A stretch of 64,000 bases of DNA from Aplidium turbinatum (GCA_918807975.1 OU964923.1:28563235-28627234), one strand, 5' to 3'. Counted from the first letter of the stretch, positions 10,544-22,075 are shown. The notes: generated from the sequence alone by a model not told the origin. Numbers and translations: made by a program.

Positions 10544-10724
10544 CTCTAAAGCAAATTGAAGCAATCTCGTTTGAAACGTAGCTGCCCAGGCTGGGATTCG
10601 ATGCCAGGTTTTTCGCGAAATGGTCTCTTTTCATGACGTAAAATGAATAAATTTTTGTCCTAAATGTAATAGTATCGAGATATCTTTCATTAAAGATTAA
10701 AAGAAAAGAAAAGAAAAGAAAAAA

Positions 10725-10842
10725 GCCTACAACACCTGGTATTCCCAGGCGGTCACCCATCCAAGTGCTAACCAGGCTCGACGTTGCTTAACTTCCCAGA
10801 TCGGACGAGATGGGGTGTTCTCAACGTGATATGGTCGTAGGC
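10725..10842 (-). rRNA. 5S: 5S rRNA
   Basis: T76C. Its upstream spacer is A type. Confidence 0.95.
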
Positions 10843-11074
10843 GTCAGTGCAATTTAAACTAACGCTTTTATCTTGCTTTTTGAACGAAGCTCCAAAGCAA
10901 ATTGAAGCAATCTCGTTTGAAACGTAGCTGCCCAGGCTGGGATTCGATGCCAGGTTTTTCGCGAAATGGTCTCTTTTCATGACGTAAAATGAAAATAAAT
11001 TTTTGTCCTAAATGTAATAGTATCGAGATATCTTTCATTAAAGATTAAAAGAAAAGAAAAGAAAAAAGCAAAAA

Positions 11075-11192
11075 GCCTACAACACCTGGTATTCCCAGGC
11101 GGTCACCCATCTAAGTACTAACCAGGCTCGACGTTGCTTAACTTCCCAGATCGGACGAGATGGGGTGTTCTCAACGTGATATGGTCGTAGGC
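11075..11192 (-). rRNA. 5S: 5S rRNA
   Basis: G81A, within box C. The terminator is preceded by an extra GC (TTTTTGCTTTTTT). Confidence 0.94.
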
Positions 11193-11410
11193 GTCAGTGC
11201 AATTTAAACTAACGCTTTTATCTTGCTTTTTGAACGAAGCTCTAAAGCAAATTGAAGCAATCTCGTTTGAAACGTAGCTGCCCAGGCTGGGATTCGATGC
11301 CAGGTTTTTCGCGAAATGGTCTCTTTTCATGACGTAAAATGAATAAATTTTTGTCTTAAATGTAATAATATCGAGATATCTTTCATTAAAGATTAAAAGA
11401 AAAGAAAAAA

Positions 11411-11528
11411 GCCTACAACACCTGGTATTCCCAGGCGGTCACCCATCCAGGTACTAACCAGGCTCGACGTTGCTTAACTTCCCAGATCGGACGAGATGGG
11501 GTGTTCTCAACGTGATATGGTCGTAGGC
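11411..11528 (-). rRNA. 5S: 5S rRNA
   Basis: T79C, next to box C. A spacer. Confidence 0.95.
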
Positions 11529-11758
11529 GTCAGTGCAATTTAAACTAACGCTTTTATCTTGCTTTTTGAACGAAGCTCCAAAGCAAATTGAAGCAATTTC
11601 GTTTGAAACGTAGCTGCCCAGGCTGGGATTCGATGCCAGGTTTTTCGCGAAATGGTCTCTTTTCATGACGTAAAATGAATAAATTTTTGTCCTAAATGTA
11701 ATAGTATCGAGATATCTTTCATTAAAGATTAAAAGAAAAGAAAAGAAAAAAGCAAAAA

Positions 11759-11876
11759 GCCTACAACACCTGGTATTCCCAGGCGGTCACCCATCCAAGT
11801 ACTAACCAGGCTCGACGTTGCTTAACTTCCCAGATCGGACGAGATGGGGTGTTCTCAACGTGATATGGTCGTAGGC
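11759..11876 (-). rRNA. 5S: 5S rRNA
   Basis: Consensus body; A spacer; terminator TTTTTGCTTTTTT. Confidence 0.97.
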
Positions 11877-12099
11877 GTCAGTGCAATTTAAACTAACGCT
11901 TTTATCTTGCTTTTTGAACGAAGCTCCAAAGCAAATTGAAGCAATCTCGTTTGAAACGTAGCTGCCCAGGCTGGGATTCGATGCCAGGTTTTTCGCGAAA
12001 TGGTCTCTTTTCATGACGTAAAATGAATAAATTTTTGTCCTAAATGTAATAGCATCGAGATATCTTTCATTAAAGATTAAAAGAAAAGAAAAGAAAAAA

Positions 12100-12217
12100 G
12101 CCTACAACACCTGGTATTCCCAGGCGGTCACCCATCCAAGTACTAACCAGGCTCGACGTTGCTTAACTTCCCAGATCGGACGAGATGGGGTGTTCTCAAC
12201 GTGATATGGTCGTAGGC
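12100..12217 (-). rRNA. 5S: 5S rRNA
   Basis: Consensus body; A spacer. Confidence 0.97.
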
Positions 12218-12435
12218 GTCAGTGCAATTTAAACTAACGCTTTTATCTTGCTTTTTGAACGAAGCTCTAAAGCAAATTGAAGCAATCTCGTTTGAAACGT
12301 AGCTGCCCAGGCTGGGATTCGATGCCAGGTTTTTCGCGAAATGGTCTCTTTTCATGACGTAAAATGAATAAATTTTTGTCCTAAATGTAATAGTATCGAG
12401 ATATCTTTCATTAAAGATCAAAAGAAAAGAAAAGA

Positions 12436-12553
12436 GCCTACAACACCTGGTATTCCCAGGCGGTCACCCATCCAAGTACCAACCAGGCTCGACGTTGCTT
12501 AACTTCCTAGATCGGACGAGATGGGGTGTTCTCAACGTGATATGGTCGTAGGC
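12436..12553 (-). rRNA. 5S: 5S rRNA, G46A+A74G variant
   Basis: First of seven genes with the linked pair G46A and A74G. Its 3' flank is CTCTTTTC instead of TTTTTTC, and its 5' spacer has GTTTTAAACTGCACTGAC. B spacer. Confidence 0.95.
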
Positions 12554-12775
12554 GTCAGTGCAGTTTAAAACAACGCTTTTATCTTGCTTTGAGAACGAAG
12601 CTTTAAAGCAAATTGAAGCAGTCTCCTTTCAAACGTAGTTGTCCAAGCTTGGATTCGATGCCAGGTTTTTCGCGAAATGGTCTCTTTTCATGACGTAAAG
12701 TGCATAACTTTTTGTCCAAAGGGAAATAATATCGAGATATCTTTCATTAAAGATTAAAAGAAAGAAAAGAAAAAA

Positions 12776-12893
12776 GCCTACAACACCTGGTATTCCCAGG
12801 CGGTCACCCATCCAAGTACTAACCAGGCTCGACGTTGCTTAATTTCCCAGATCGGACGAGATGGGGTGTTCTCAACGTGATATGGTCGTAGGC
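12776..12893 (-). rRNA. 5S: 5S rRNA, G51A variant
   Basis: G51A, at the edge of box A. It is the next unit after a G46A/A74G gene, as in all seven cassettes. A spacer. Confidence 0.95.
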
Positions 12894-13105
12894 GTCAGTG
12901 CAATTTAAACTAACGCTTTTATCTTGCTTTTTGAACGAAGCTCTAAAGCAAATTGAAGCAATCTCGTTTGAAACGTAGCTGCCCAGGCTGGGATTCGATG
13001 CCAGGTTTTTCGCGAAATGGTCTCTTTTCATGACGTAAAATGAATAAATTTTTGTCCTAAATGTAATAGTATCGAGATATCTTTCATTAAAGATCAAAAG
13101 AAAAG

Positions 13106-13111
13106 AAAAAA
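13106..13111 (-). terminator. Pol III terminator (representative)
   Basis: A run of six T on the minus strand immediately after the 5S 3' end. Further CTTTT units lie downstream as backup terminators. Most units share this arrangement; the G46A/A74G genes have CTCTTTT and several others have CTATTTT instead. Confidence 0.85.
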
Positions 13112-13229
13112 GCCTACAACACCTGGTATTCCCAGGCGGTCACCCATCCAAGTACTAACCAGGCTCGACGTTGCTTAACTTCCCAGATCGGACGAGATGG
13201 GGTGTTCTCAACGTGATATGGTCGTAGGC
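13112..13229 (-). rRNA. 5S: 5S rRNA (representative consensus copy)
   Basis: The 118-nt body begins GCCTACGACCATATCACG and ends CCAGGTGTTGTAGGC, so the first and last eight or so bases pair as helix I. It gives the small RNA of the large ribosomal subunit, transcribed by Pol III. Positions 50-64 correspond to box A, 67-72 to the intermediate element and 80-97 (TGGATGGGTGACCGCCTG) to box C, the TFIIIA-binding internal control region. Base -1 is C, as in most animal 5S genes. A run of T follows the 3' end. Most units in the window match this body exactly. Its own upstream spacer is B type and has lost two bases in the ATCTTTAAT region. Confidence 0.98.
13133..13150 (-). promoter_or_regulatory. 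5S internal control region, box C (representative)
   Basis: TGGATGGGTGACCGCCTG on the minus strand (gene positions 80-97) matches the animal box C consensus. Box A of the same copy is at 13166-13180 and the intermediate element at 13158-13163. This is the TFIIIA site by homology. Confidence 0.85.
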
Positions 13230-13237
13230 GTCAGTGC

Positions 13238-13245
13238 AATTTAAA
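13238..13245 (-). promoter_or_regulatory. Upstream AT element of 5S (representative)
   Basis: TTTAAATT lies 9-16 bp before the gene and is kept in nearly all units; the G46A/A74G genes have TTTAAACT instead. Invertebrate 5S genes often need a TATA-like element, usually nearer -25, so a TFIIIB-positioning role is an inference. Confidence 0.45.
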
Positions 13246-13450
13246 CTAACGCTTTTATCTTGCTTTTTGAACGAAGCTCTAAAGCAAATTGAAGCAGTCT
13301 CCTTTCAAACGTAGCTGTCCAGGCTGGAATTCGATGCCAGGTTTTTCGCAAAATGGTCTCTTTTCATGACGTAAAGTGCATAACTTTTTGTCCAAAGGGA
13401 AATAATATCGAGATATCTTTCATTAAAGTTAAAAGAAAGAAAAGAAAAAA

Positions 13451-13568
13451 GCCTACAACACCTGGTATTCCCAGGCGGTCACCCATCCAAGTACTAACCA
13501 GGCTCGACGTTGCTTAACTTCCCAGATCGGACGAGACGGGGTGTTCTCAACGTGATATGGTCGTAGGC
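13451..13568 (-). rRNA. 5S: 5S rRNA, A32G variant
   Basis: A32G, the fourth gene of a cassette. A spacer. Confidence 0.96.
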
Positions 13569-13791
13569 GTCAGTGCAATTTAAACTAACGCTTTTATCTT
13601 GCTTTTTGAACGAAGCTCTAAAGCAAATTGAAGCAATCTCGTTTGAAACGTAGCTGCCCAGGCTGGGATTCGATGCCAGGTTTTTCGCGAAATGGTCTCT
13701 TTTCATGACGTAAAATGAATAAATTTTTGTCCTAAATGTAATAGTATCGAGATATCTTTCATTAAAGATCAAAAGAAAAGAAAAGAAAAAA

Positions 13792-13909
13792 GCCTACAAC
13801 ACCTGGTATTCCCAGGCGGTCACCCATCCAAGTACTAACCAGGCTCGACGTTGCTTAACTTCCCAGATCGGACGAGATGGGGTGTTCTCAACGTGATATG
13901 GTCGTAGGC
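13792..13909 (-). rRNA. 5S: 5S rRNA
   Basis: Consensus body; A spacer. Confidence 0.97.
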
Positions 13910-14131
13910 GTCAGTGCAATTTAAACTAACGCTTTTATCTTGCTTTTTGAACGAAGCTCTAAAGCAAATTGAAGCAATCTCGTTTGAAACGTAGCTGCCC
14001 AGGCTGGGATTCGATGCCAGGTTTTTCGCGAAATGGTCTCTTTTCATGACGTAAAATGAATAAATTTTTGTCCTAAATGTAATAGTATCGAGATATCTTT
14101 CATTAAAGATCAAAAGAAAGAAAAGAAAAAA

Positions 14132-14249
14132 GCCTACAACACCTGGTATTCCCAGGCGGTCACCCATCCAAGTACTAACCAGGCTCGACGTTGCTTAACT
14201 TCCCAGATCGGACGAGATGGGGTGTTCTCAACGTGATATGGTCGTAGGC
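14132..14249 (-). rRNA. 5S: 5S rRNA
   Basis: Consensus body; A spacer with the linked markers GATAAACGCG and CATTGCGCG. Confidence 0.97.
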
Positions 14250-14467
14250 GTCAGTGCAATTTAAACTAACGCGTTTATCTTGCTTTTTGAACGAAGCTCT
14301 AAAGCAAATTGAAGCAATCTCGTTTGAAACGTAGCTGCCCAGGCTGGGATTCGATGCCAGGTTTTTCGCGCAATGGTCTCTTTTCATGACGTAAAATGAA
14401 TAAATTTTTGTCCTAAATGTAATAGTATCGAGATATCTTTCATTAAAGATCAAAAGAAAAGAAAAAA

Positions 14468-14585
14468 GCCTACAACACCTGGTATTCCCAGGCGGTCACC
14501 CATCCAAGTACTAACCAGGCTCGACGTTGCTTAACTTCCCAGATCGGACGAGATGGGGTGTTCTCAACGTGATATGGTCGTAGGC
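14468..14585 (-). rRNA. 5S: 5S rRNA
   Basis: Consensus body; B spacer. Confidence 0.97.
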
Positions 14586-14807
14586 GTCAGTGCAATTTAA
14601 ACTAACGCTTTTATCTTGCTTTTTGAACGAAGCTCTAAAGCAAATTGAAGCAGTCTCCTTTCAAACGTAGCTGTCCAGGCTGGGATTCGATGCCAGGTTT
14701 TTCGCAAAATGGTCTCTTTTCATGACGTAAAGTGCATAACTTTTTGTCCAAAGGGAAATAATATCGAGATATCTTTCATTAAAGATCAAAAGAAAGAAAA
14801 GAAAAAA

Positions 14808-14925
14808 GCCTACAACACCTGGTATTCCCAGGCGGTCACCCATCCAAGTACTAACCAGGCTCGACGTTGCTTAACTTCCCAGATCGGACGAGACGGGGTG
14901 TTCTCAACGTGATATGGTCGTAGGC
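14808..14925 (-). rRNA. 5S: 5S rRNA, A32G variant
   Basis: A32G; A spacer; follows a B-spacer unit. Confidence 0.96.
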
Positions 14926-15148
14926 GTCAGTGCAATTTAAACTAACGCTTTTATCTTGCTTTTTGAACGAAGCTCTAAAGCAAATTGAAGCAATCTCGTT
15001 TGAAACGTAGCTGCCCAGGCTGGGATTCGATGCCAGGTTTTTCGCGAAATGGTCTCTTTTCATGACGTAAAATGAATAAATTTTTGTCCTAAATGTAATA
15101 GTATCGAGATATCTTTCATTAAAGATCAAAAGAAAAGAAAAGAAAAAA

Positions 15149-15266
15149 GCCTACAACACCTGGTATTCCCAGGCGGTCACCCATCCAAGTACTAACCAGG
15201 CTCGACGTTGCTTAACTTCCCAGATCGGACGAGATGGGGTGTTCTCAACGTGATATGGTCGTAGGC
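15149..15266 (-). rRNA. 5S: 5S rRNA
   Basis: Consensus body; A spacer (GGAGC subtype). Confidence 0.97.
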
Positions 15267-15488
15267 GTCAGTGCAATTTAAACTAACGCTTTTATCTTGC
15301 TTTTTGAACGAAGCTCCAAAGCAAATTGAAGCAATCTCGTTTGAAACGTAGCTGCCCAGGCTGGGATTCGATGCCAGGTTTTTCGCGAAATGGTCTCTTT
15401 TCATGACGTAAAATGAATAAATTTTTGTCCTAAATGTAATAGTATCGAGATATCTTTCATTAAAGATCAAAAGAAAGAAAAGAAAAAA

Positions 15489-15606
15489 GCCTACAACACC
15501 TGGTATTCCCAGGCGGTCACCCATCCAAGTACTAACCAGGCTCGACGTTGCTTAACTTCCCAGATCGGACGAGATGGGGTGTTCTCAACGTGATATGGTC
15601 GTAGGC
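15489..15606 (-). rRNA. 5S: 5S rRNA
   Basis: Consensus body; A spacer. Confidence 0.97.
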
Positions 15607-15824
15607 GTCAGTGCAATTTAAACTAACGCTTTTATCTTGCTTTTTGAACGAAGCTCTAAAGCAAATTGAAGCAATCTCGTTTGAAACGTAGCTGCCCAGG
15701 CTGGGATTCGATGCCAGGTTTTTCGCGAAATGGTCTCTTTTCATGACGTAAAATGAATAAATTTTTGTCCTAAATGTAATAGTATCGAGATATCTTTCAT
15801 TAAAGATCAAAAGAAAAGAAAAGA

Positions 15825-15942
15825 GCCTACAACACCTGGTATTCCCAGGCGGTCACCCATCCAAGTACCAACCAGGCTCGACGTTGCTTAACTTCCTAGA
15901 TCGGACGAGATGGGGTGTTCTCAACGTGATATGGTCGTAGGC
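15825..15942 (-). rRNA. 5S: 5S rRNA, G46A+A74G variant
   Basis: Second G46A/A74G gene; CTCTTTT terminator; B spacer. Confidence 0.95.
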
Positions 15943-16164
15943 GTCAGTGCAGTTTAAAACAACGCTTTTATCTTGCTTTGAGAACGAAGCTCTAAAGCAA
16001 ATTGAAGCAGTCTCCTTTCAAACGTAGCTGTCCAGGCTGGGATTCGATGCCAGGTTTTTCGCGAAATGGTCTCTTTTCATGATGTAAAGTGCATAACTTT
16101 TTGTCCAAAGGGAAATAATATCGAGATATCTTTCATTAAAGATTAAAAGAAAGAAAAGAAAAAA

Positions 16165-16282
16165 GCCTACAACACCTGGTATTCCCAGGCGGTCACCCAT
16201 CCAAGTACTAACCAGGCTCGACGTTGCTTAATTTCCCAGATCGGACGAGATGGGGTGTTCTCAACGTGATATGGTCGTAGGC
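16165..16282 (-). rRNA. 5S: 5S rRNA, G51A variant
   Basis: G51A; A spacer with GATAAACGCG. Confidence 0.95.
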
Positions 16283-16500
16283 GTCAGTGCAATTTAAACT
16301 AACGCGTTTATCTTGCTTTTTGAACGAAGCTCTAAAGCAAATTGAAGCAATCTCGTTTGAAACGTAGCTGCCCAGGCTGGGATTCGATGCCAGGTTTTTC
16401 GCGAAATGGTCTCTTTTCATGACGTAAAATGAATAAATTTTTGTCCTAAATGTAATAGTATCGAGATATCTTTCATTAAAGATCAAAAGAAAAGAAAAAA

Positions 16501-16618
16501 GCCTACAACACCTGGTATTCCCAGGCGGTCACCCATCCAAGTACTAACCAGGCTCGACGTTGCTTAACTTCCCAGATCGGACGAGATGGGGTGTTCTCAA
16601 CGTGATATGGTCGTAGGC
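16501..16618 (-). rRNA. 5S: 5S rRNA
   Basis: Consensus body; B spacer with the same two-base loss as the unit at 13112. Confidence 0.97.
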
Positions 16619-16839
16619 GTCAGTGCAATTTAAACTAACGCTTTTATCTTGCTTTTTGAACGAAGCTCTAAAGCAAATTGAAGCAGTCTCCTTTCAAACG
16701 TAGCTGTCCAGGCTGGAATTCGATGCCAGGTTTTTCGCAAAATGGTCTCTTTTCATGACGTAAAGTGCATAACTTTTTGTCCAAAGGGAAATAATATCGA
16801 GATATCTTTCATTAAAGTTAAAAGAAAGAAAAGAAAAAA

Positions 16840-16957
16840 GCCTACAACACCTGGTATTCCCAGGCGGTCACCCATCCAAGTACTAACCAGGCTCGACGTT
16901 GCTTAACTTCCCAGATCGGACGAGACGGGGTGTTCTCAACGTGATATGGTCGTAGGC
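16840..16957 (-). rRNA. 5S: 5S rRNA, A32G variant
   Basis: A32G; A spacer (GGAGC subtype). Confidence 0.96.
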
Positions 16958-17180
16958 GTCAGTGCAATTTAAACTAACGCTTTTATCTTGCTTTTTGAAC
17001 GAAGCTCCAAAGCAAATTGAAGCAATCTCGTTTGAAACGTAGCTGCCCAGGCTGGGATTCGATGCCAGGTTTTTCGCGAAATGGTCTCTTTTCATGACGT
17101 AAAATGAATAAATTTTTGTCCTAAATGTAATAGTATCGAGATATCTTTCATTAAAGATCAAAAGAAAAGAAAAGAAAAAA

Positions 17181-17298
17181 GCCTACAACACCTGGTATTC
17201 CCAGGCGGTCACCCATCCAAGTACTAACCAGGCTCGACGTTGCTTAACTTCCCAGATCGGACGAGATGGGGTGTTCTCAACGTGATATGGTCGTAGGC
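17181..17298 (-). rRNA. 5S: 5S rRNA
   Basis: Consensus body; A spacer with a private GATTACTTC, shared with the unit at 39544. Confidence 0.97.
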
Positions 17299-17520
17299 GT
17301 CAGTGCAATTTAAACTAACGCTTTTATCTTGCTTTTTGAACGAAGCTCCAAAGCAAATTGAAGTAATCTCGTTTGAAACGTAGCTGCCCAGGCTGGGATT
17401 CGATGCCAGGTTTTTCGCGAAATGGTCTCTTTTCATGACGTAAAATGAATAAATTTTTGTCCTAAATGTAATAGTATCGAGATATCTTTCATTAAAGATC
17501 AAAAGAAAGAAAAGAAAAAA

Positions 17521-17638
17521 GCCTACAACACCTGGTATTCCCAGGCGGTCACCCATCCAAGTACTAACCAGGCTCGACGTTGCTTAACTTCCCAGATCGG
17601 ACGAGATGGGGTGTTCTCAACGTGATATGGTCGTAGGC
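17521..17638 (-). rRNA. 5S: 5S rRNA
   Basis: Consensus body; A spacer with GATAAACGCG and CATTGCGCG. Confidence 0.97.
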
Positions 17639-17856
17639 GTCAGTGCAATTTAAACTAACGCGTTTATCTTGCTTTTTGAACGAAGCTCTAAAGCAAATTG
17701 AAGCAATCTCGTTTGAAACGTAGCTGCCCAGGCTGGGATTCGATGCCAGGTTTTTCGCGCAATGGTCTCTTTTCATGACGTAAAATGAATAAATTTTTGT
17801 CCTAAATGTAATAGTATCGAGATATCTTTCATTAAAGATTAAAAGAAAAGAAAAAA

Positions 17857-17974
17857 GCCTACAACACCTGGTATTCCCAGGCGGTCACCCATCCAAGTAC
17901 TAACCAGGCTCGACGTTGCTTAACTTCCCAGATCGGACGAGATGGGGTGTTCTCAACGTGATATGGTCGTAGGC
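17857..17974 (-). rRNA. 5S: 5S rRNA
   Basis: Consensus body; B spacer. Confidence 0.97.
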
Positions 17975-18196
17975 GTCAGTGCAATTTAAACTAACGCTTT
18001 TATCTTGCTTTTTGAACGAAGCTCTAAAGCAAATTGAAGCAGTCTCCTTTCAAACGTAGCTGTCCAGGCTGGAATTCGATGCCAGGTTTTTCGCAAAATG
18101 GTCTCTTTTCATGACGTAAAGTGCATAACTTTTTGTCCAAAGGGAAATAATATCGAGATATCTTTCATTAAAGATCAAAAGAAAGAAAAGAAAAAA

Positions 18197-18314
18197 GCCT
18201 ACAACACCTGGTATTCCCAGGCGGTCACCCATCCAAGTACTAACCAGGCTCGACGTTGCTTAACTTCCCAGATCGGACGAGACGGGGTGTTCTCAACGTG
18301 ATATGGTCGTAGGC
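18197..18314 (-). rRNA. 5S: 5S rRNA, A32G variant
   Basis: A32G; opens a seven-unit block duplicated 5,456 bp to the right. Confidence 0.96.
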
Positions 18315-18537
18315 GTCAGTGCAATTTAAACTAACGCTTTTATCTTGCTTTTTGAACGAAGCTCTAAAGCAAATTGAAGCAATCTCGTTTGAAACGTAGC
18401 TGCCCAGGCTGGGATTCGATGCCAGGTTTTTCGCGAAATGGTCTCTTTTCATGACGTAAAATGAATAAATTTTTGTCCTAAATGTAATAGTATCGAGATA
18501 TCTTTCATTAAAGATCAAAAGAAAAGAAAAGAAAAAA

Positions 18538-18655
18538 GCCTACAACACCTGGTATTCCCAGGCGGTCACCCATCCAAGTACTAACCAGGCTCGACGTTGC
18601 TTAACTTCCCAGATCGGACGAGATGGGGTGTTCTCAACGTGATATGGTCGTAGGC
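18538..18655 (-). rRNA. 5S: 5S rRNA
   Basis: Consensus body; paralogue of 23994. Confidence 0.97.
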
Positions 18656-18877
18656 GTCAGTGCAATTTAAACTAACGCTTTTATCTTGCTTTTTGAACGA
18701 AGCTCCAAAGCAAATTGAAGCAATCTCGTTTGAAACGTAGCTGCCCAGGCTGGGATTCGATGCCAGGTTTTTCGCGAAATGGTCTCTTTTCATGACGTAA
18801 AATGAATAAATTTTTGTCCTAAATGTAATAGTATCGAGATATCTTTCATTAAAGATCAAAAGAAAGAAAAGAAAAAA

Positions 18878-18995
18878 GCCTACAACACCTGGTATTCCCA
18901 GGCGGTCACCCATCCAAGTACTAACCAGGCTCGACGTTGCTTAACTTCCCAGATCGGACGAGATGGGGTGTTCTCAACGTGATATGGTCGTAGGC
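18878..18995 (-). rRNA. 5S: 5S rRNA
   Basis: Consensus body; spacer with GATAAACGCG and CATTGCGCG; paralogue of 24334. Confidence 0.97.
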
Positions 18996-19218
18996 GTCAG
19001 TGCAATTTAAACTAACGCGTTTATCTTGCTTTTTGAACGAAGCTCTAAAGCAAATTGAAGCAATCTCGTTTGAAACGTAGCTGCCCAGGCTGGGATTCGA
19101 TGCCAGGTTTTTCGCGCAATGGTCTCTTTTCATGACGTAAAATGAATAAATTTTTGTCCTAAATGTAATAGTATCGAGATATCTTTCATTAAAGATCAAA
19201 AGAAAAGAAAAGAAAAAA

Positions 19219-19336
19219 GCCTACAACACCTGGTATTCCCAGGCGGTCACCCATCCAAGTACTAACCAGGCTCGACGTTGCTTAACTTCCCAGATCGGAC
19301 GAGATGGGGTGTTCTCAACGTGATATGGTCGTAGGC
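19219..19336 (-). rRNA. 5S: 5S rRNA
   Basis: Consensus body; paralogue of 24675. Confidence 0.97.
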
Positions 19337-19558
19337 GTCAGTGCAATTTAAACTAACGCTTTTATCTTGCTTTTTGAACGAAGCTCCAAAGCAAATTGAA
19401 GCAATCTCGTTTGAAACGTAGCTGCCCAGGCTGGGATTCGATGCCAGGTTTTTCGCGAAATGGTCTCTTTTCATGACGTAAAATGAATAAATTTTTGTCC
19501 TAAATGTAATAGTATCGAGATATCTTTCATTAAAGATCAAAAGAAAGAAAAGAAAAAA

Positions 19559-19676
19559 GCCTACAACACCTGGTATTCCCAGGCGGTCACCCATCCAAGT
19601 ACTAACCAGGCTCGACGTTGCTTAACTTCCCAGATCGGACGAGATGGGGTGTTCTCAACGTGATATGGTCGTAGGC
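19559..19676 (-). rRNA. 5S: 5S rRNA
   Basis: Consensus body; paralogue of 25015. Confidence 0.97.
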
Positions 19677-19899
19677 GTCAGTGCAATTTAAACTAACGCT
19701 TTTATCTTGCTTTTTGAACGAAGCTCTAAAGCAAATTGAAGCAATCTCGTTTGAAACGTAGCTGCCCAGGCTGGGATTCGATGCCAGGTTTTTCGCGAAA
19801 TGGTCTCTTTTCATGACGTAAAATGAATAAATTTTTGTCCTAAATGTAATAGTATCGAGATATCTTTCATTAAAGATTAAAAGAAAAGAAAAGAAAAAA

Positions 19900-20017
19900 G
19901 CCTACAACACCTGGTATTCCCAGGCGGTCACCCATCCAAGTACTAACCAGGCTCGACGTTGCTTAACTTCCCAGATCGGACGAGATGGGGTGTTCTCAAC
20001 GTGATATGGTCGTAGGC
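19900..20017 (-). rRNA. 5S: 5S rRNA
   Basis: Consensus body; paralogue of 25356. Confidence 0.97.
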
Positions 20018-20245
20018 GTCAGTGCAATTTAAACTAACGCTTTTATCTTGCTTTTTGAACGAAGCTCCAAAGCAAATTGAAGCAATCTCGTTTGAAACGT
20101 AGCTGCCCAGGCTGGGATTCGATGCCAGGTTTTTCGCGAAATGGTCTCTTTTCATGACGTAAAATGAATAAATTTTTGTCCTAAATGTAATAGTATCGAG
20201 ATATCTTTCATTAAAGATTAAAAGAAAAGAAAAGAAAAGAAAAAA

Positions 20246-20363
20246 GCCTACAACACCTGGTATTCCCAGGCGGTCACCCATCCAAGTACTAACCAGGCTC
20301 GACGTTGCTTAACTTCCCAGATCGGACGAGATGGGGTGTTCTCAACGTGATATGGTCGTAGGC
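20246..20363 (-). rRNA. 5S: 5S rRNA
   Basis: Consensus body; one extra CTTTT repeat downstream (346-bp step); paralogue of 25702. Confidence 0.97.
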
Positions 20364-20586
20364 GTCAGTGCAATTTAAACTAACGCTTTTATCTTGCTTT
20401 TTGAACGAAGCTCCAAAGCAAATTGAAGCAATCTCGTTTGAAACGTAGCTGCCCAGGCTGGGATTCGATGCCAGGTTTTTCGCGAAATGGTCTCTTTTCA
20501 TGACGTAAAATGAATAAATTTTTGTCCTAAATGTAATAGTATCGAGATATCTTTCATTAAAGATCAAAAGAAAAGAAAAGAAAAAA

Positions 20587-20704
20587 GCCTACAACACCTG
20601 GTATTCCCAGGCGGTCACCCATCCAAGTACTAACCAGGCTCGACGTTGCTTAACTTCCCAGATCGGACGAGATGGGGTGTTCTCAACGTGATATGGTCGT
20701 AGGC
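20587..20704 (-). rRNA. 5S: 5S rRNA
   Basis: Consensus body; A spacer. Confidence 0.97.
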
Positions 20705-20934
20705 GTCAGTGCAATTTAAACTAACGCTTTTATCTTGCTTTTTGAACGAAGCTCCAAAGCAAATTGAAGCAATTTCGTTTGAAACGTAGCTGCCCAGGCT
20801 GGGATTCGATGCCAGGTTTTTCGCGAAATGGTCTCTTTTCATGACGTAAAATGAATAAATTTTTGTCCTAAATGTAATAGTATCGAGATATCTTTCATTA
20901 AAGATTAAAAGAAAAGAAAAGAAAAAAGCAAAAA

Positions 20935-21052
20935 GCCTACAACACCTGGTATTCCCAGGCGGTCACCCATCCAAGTACTAACCAGGCTCGACGTTGCTTA
21001 ACTTCCCAGATCGGACGAGATGGGGTGTTCTCAACGTGATATGGTCGTAGGC
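20935..21052 (-). rRNA. 5S: 5S rRNA
   Basis: Consensus body; TTTTTGCTTTTTT terminator as at 11759; C-to-T-type change just upstream (TTGCGCTGAC). Confidence 0.97.
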
Positions 21053-21275
21053 GTCAGCGCAATTTAAACTAACGCTTTTATCTTGCTTTTTGAACGAAGC
21101 TCCAAAGCAAATTGAAGCAATCTCGTTTGAAACGTAGCTGCCCAGGCTGGGATTCGATGCCAGGTTTTTCGCGAAATGGTCTCTTTTCATGACGTAAAAT
21201 GAATAAATTTTTGTCCTAAATGTAATAGTATCGAGATATCTTTCATTAAAGATTAAAAGAAAAGAAAAGAAAAAA

Positions 21276-21393
21276 GCCTACAACACCTGGTATTCCCAGG
21301 CGGTCACCCATCCAAGTACTAACCAGGCTCGACGTTGCTTAACTTCCCAGATCGGACGAGATGGGGTGTTCTCAACGTGATATGGTCGTAGGC
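21276..21393 (-). rRNA. 5S: 5S rRNA
   Basis: Consensus body; A spacer with one private change (CCCAACCTGG). Confidence 0.97.
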
Positions 21394-21616
21394 GTCAGTG
21401 CAATTTAAACTAACGCTTTTATCTTGCTTTTTGAACGAAGCTCTAAAGCAAATTGAAGCAATCTCGTTTGAAACGTAGCTGCCCAGGTTGGGATTCGATG
21501 CCAGGTTTTTCGCGAAATGGTCTCTTTTCATGACGTAAAATGAATAAATTTTTGTCCTAAATGTAATAGTATCGAGATATCTTTCATTAAAGATTAAAAG
21601 AAAAGAAAAGAAAAAA

Positions 21617-21734
21617 GCCTACAACACCTGGTATTCCCAGGCGGTCACCCATCCAAGTACTAACCAGGCTCGACGTTGCTTAACTTCCCAGATCGGACGA
21701 GATGGGGTGTTCTCAACGTGATATGGTCGTAGGC
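21617..21734 (-). rRNA. 5S: 5S rRNA
   Basis: Consensus body; A spacer with GAAATTGC, shared with 11411 and 20587. Confidence 0.97.
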
Positions 21735-21957
21735 GTCAGTGCAATTTAAACTAACGCTTTTATCTTGCTTTTTGAACGAAGCTCCAAAGCAAATTGAAGC
21801 AATTTCGTTTGAAACGTAGCTGCCCAGGCTGGGATTCGATGCCAGGTTTTTCGCGAAATGGTCTCTTTTCATGACGTAAAATGAATAAATTTTTGTCCTA
21901 AATGTAATAGTATCGAGATATCTTTCATTAAAGATCAAAAGAAAAGAAAAGAAAAAA

Positions 21958-22075
21958 GCCTACAACACCTGGTATTCCCAGGCGGTCACCCATCCAAGTA
22001 CTAACCAGGCTCGACGTTGCTTAACTTCCCAGATCGGACGAGATGGGGTGTTCTCAACGTGATATGGTCGTAGGC
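21958..22075 (-). rRNA. 5S: 5S rRNA
   Basis: Consensus body; A spacer. Confidence 0.97.
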
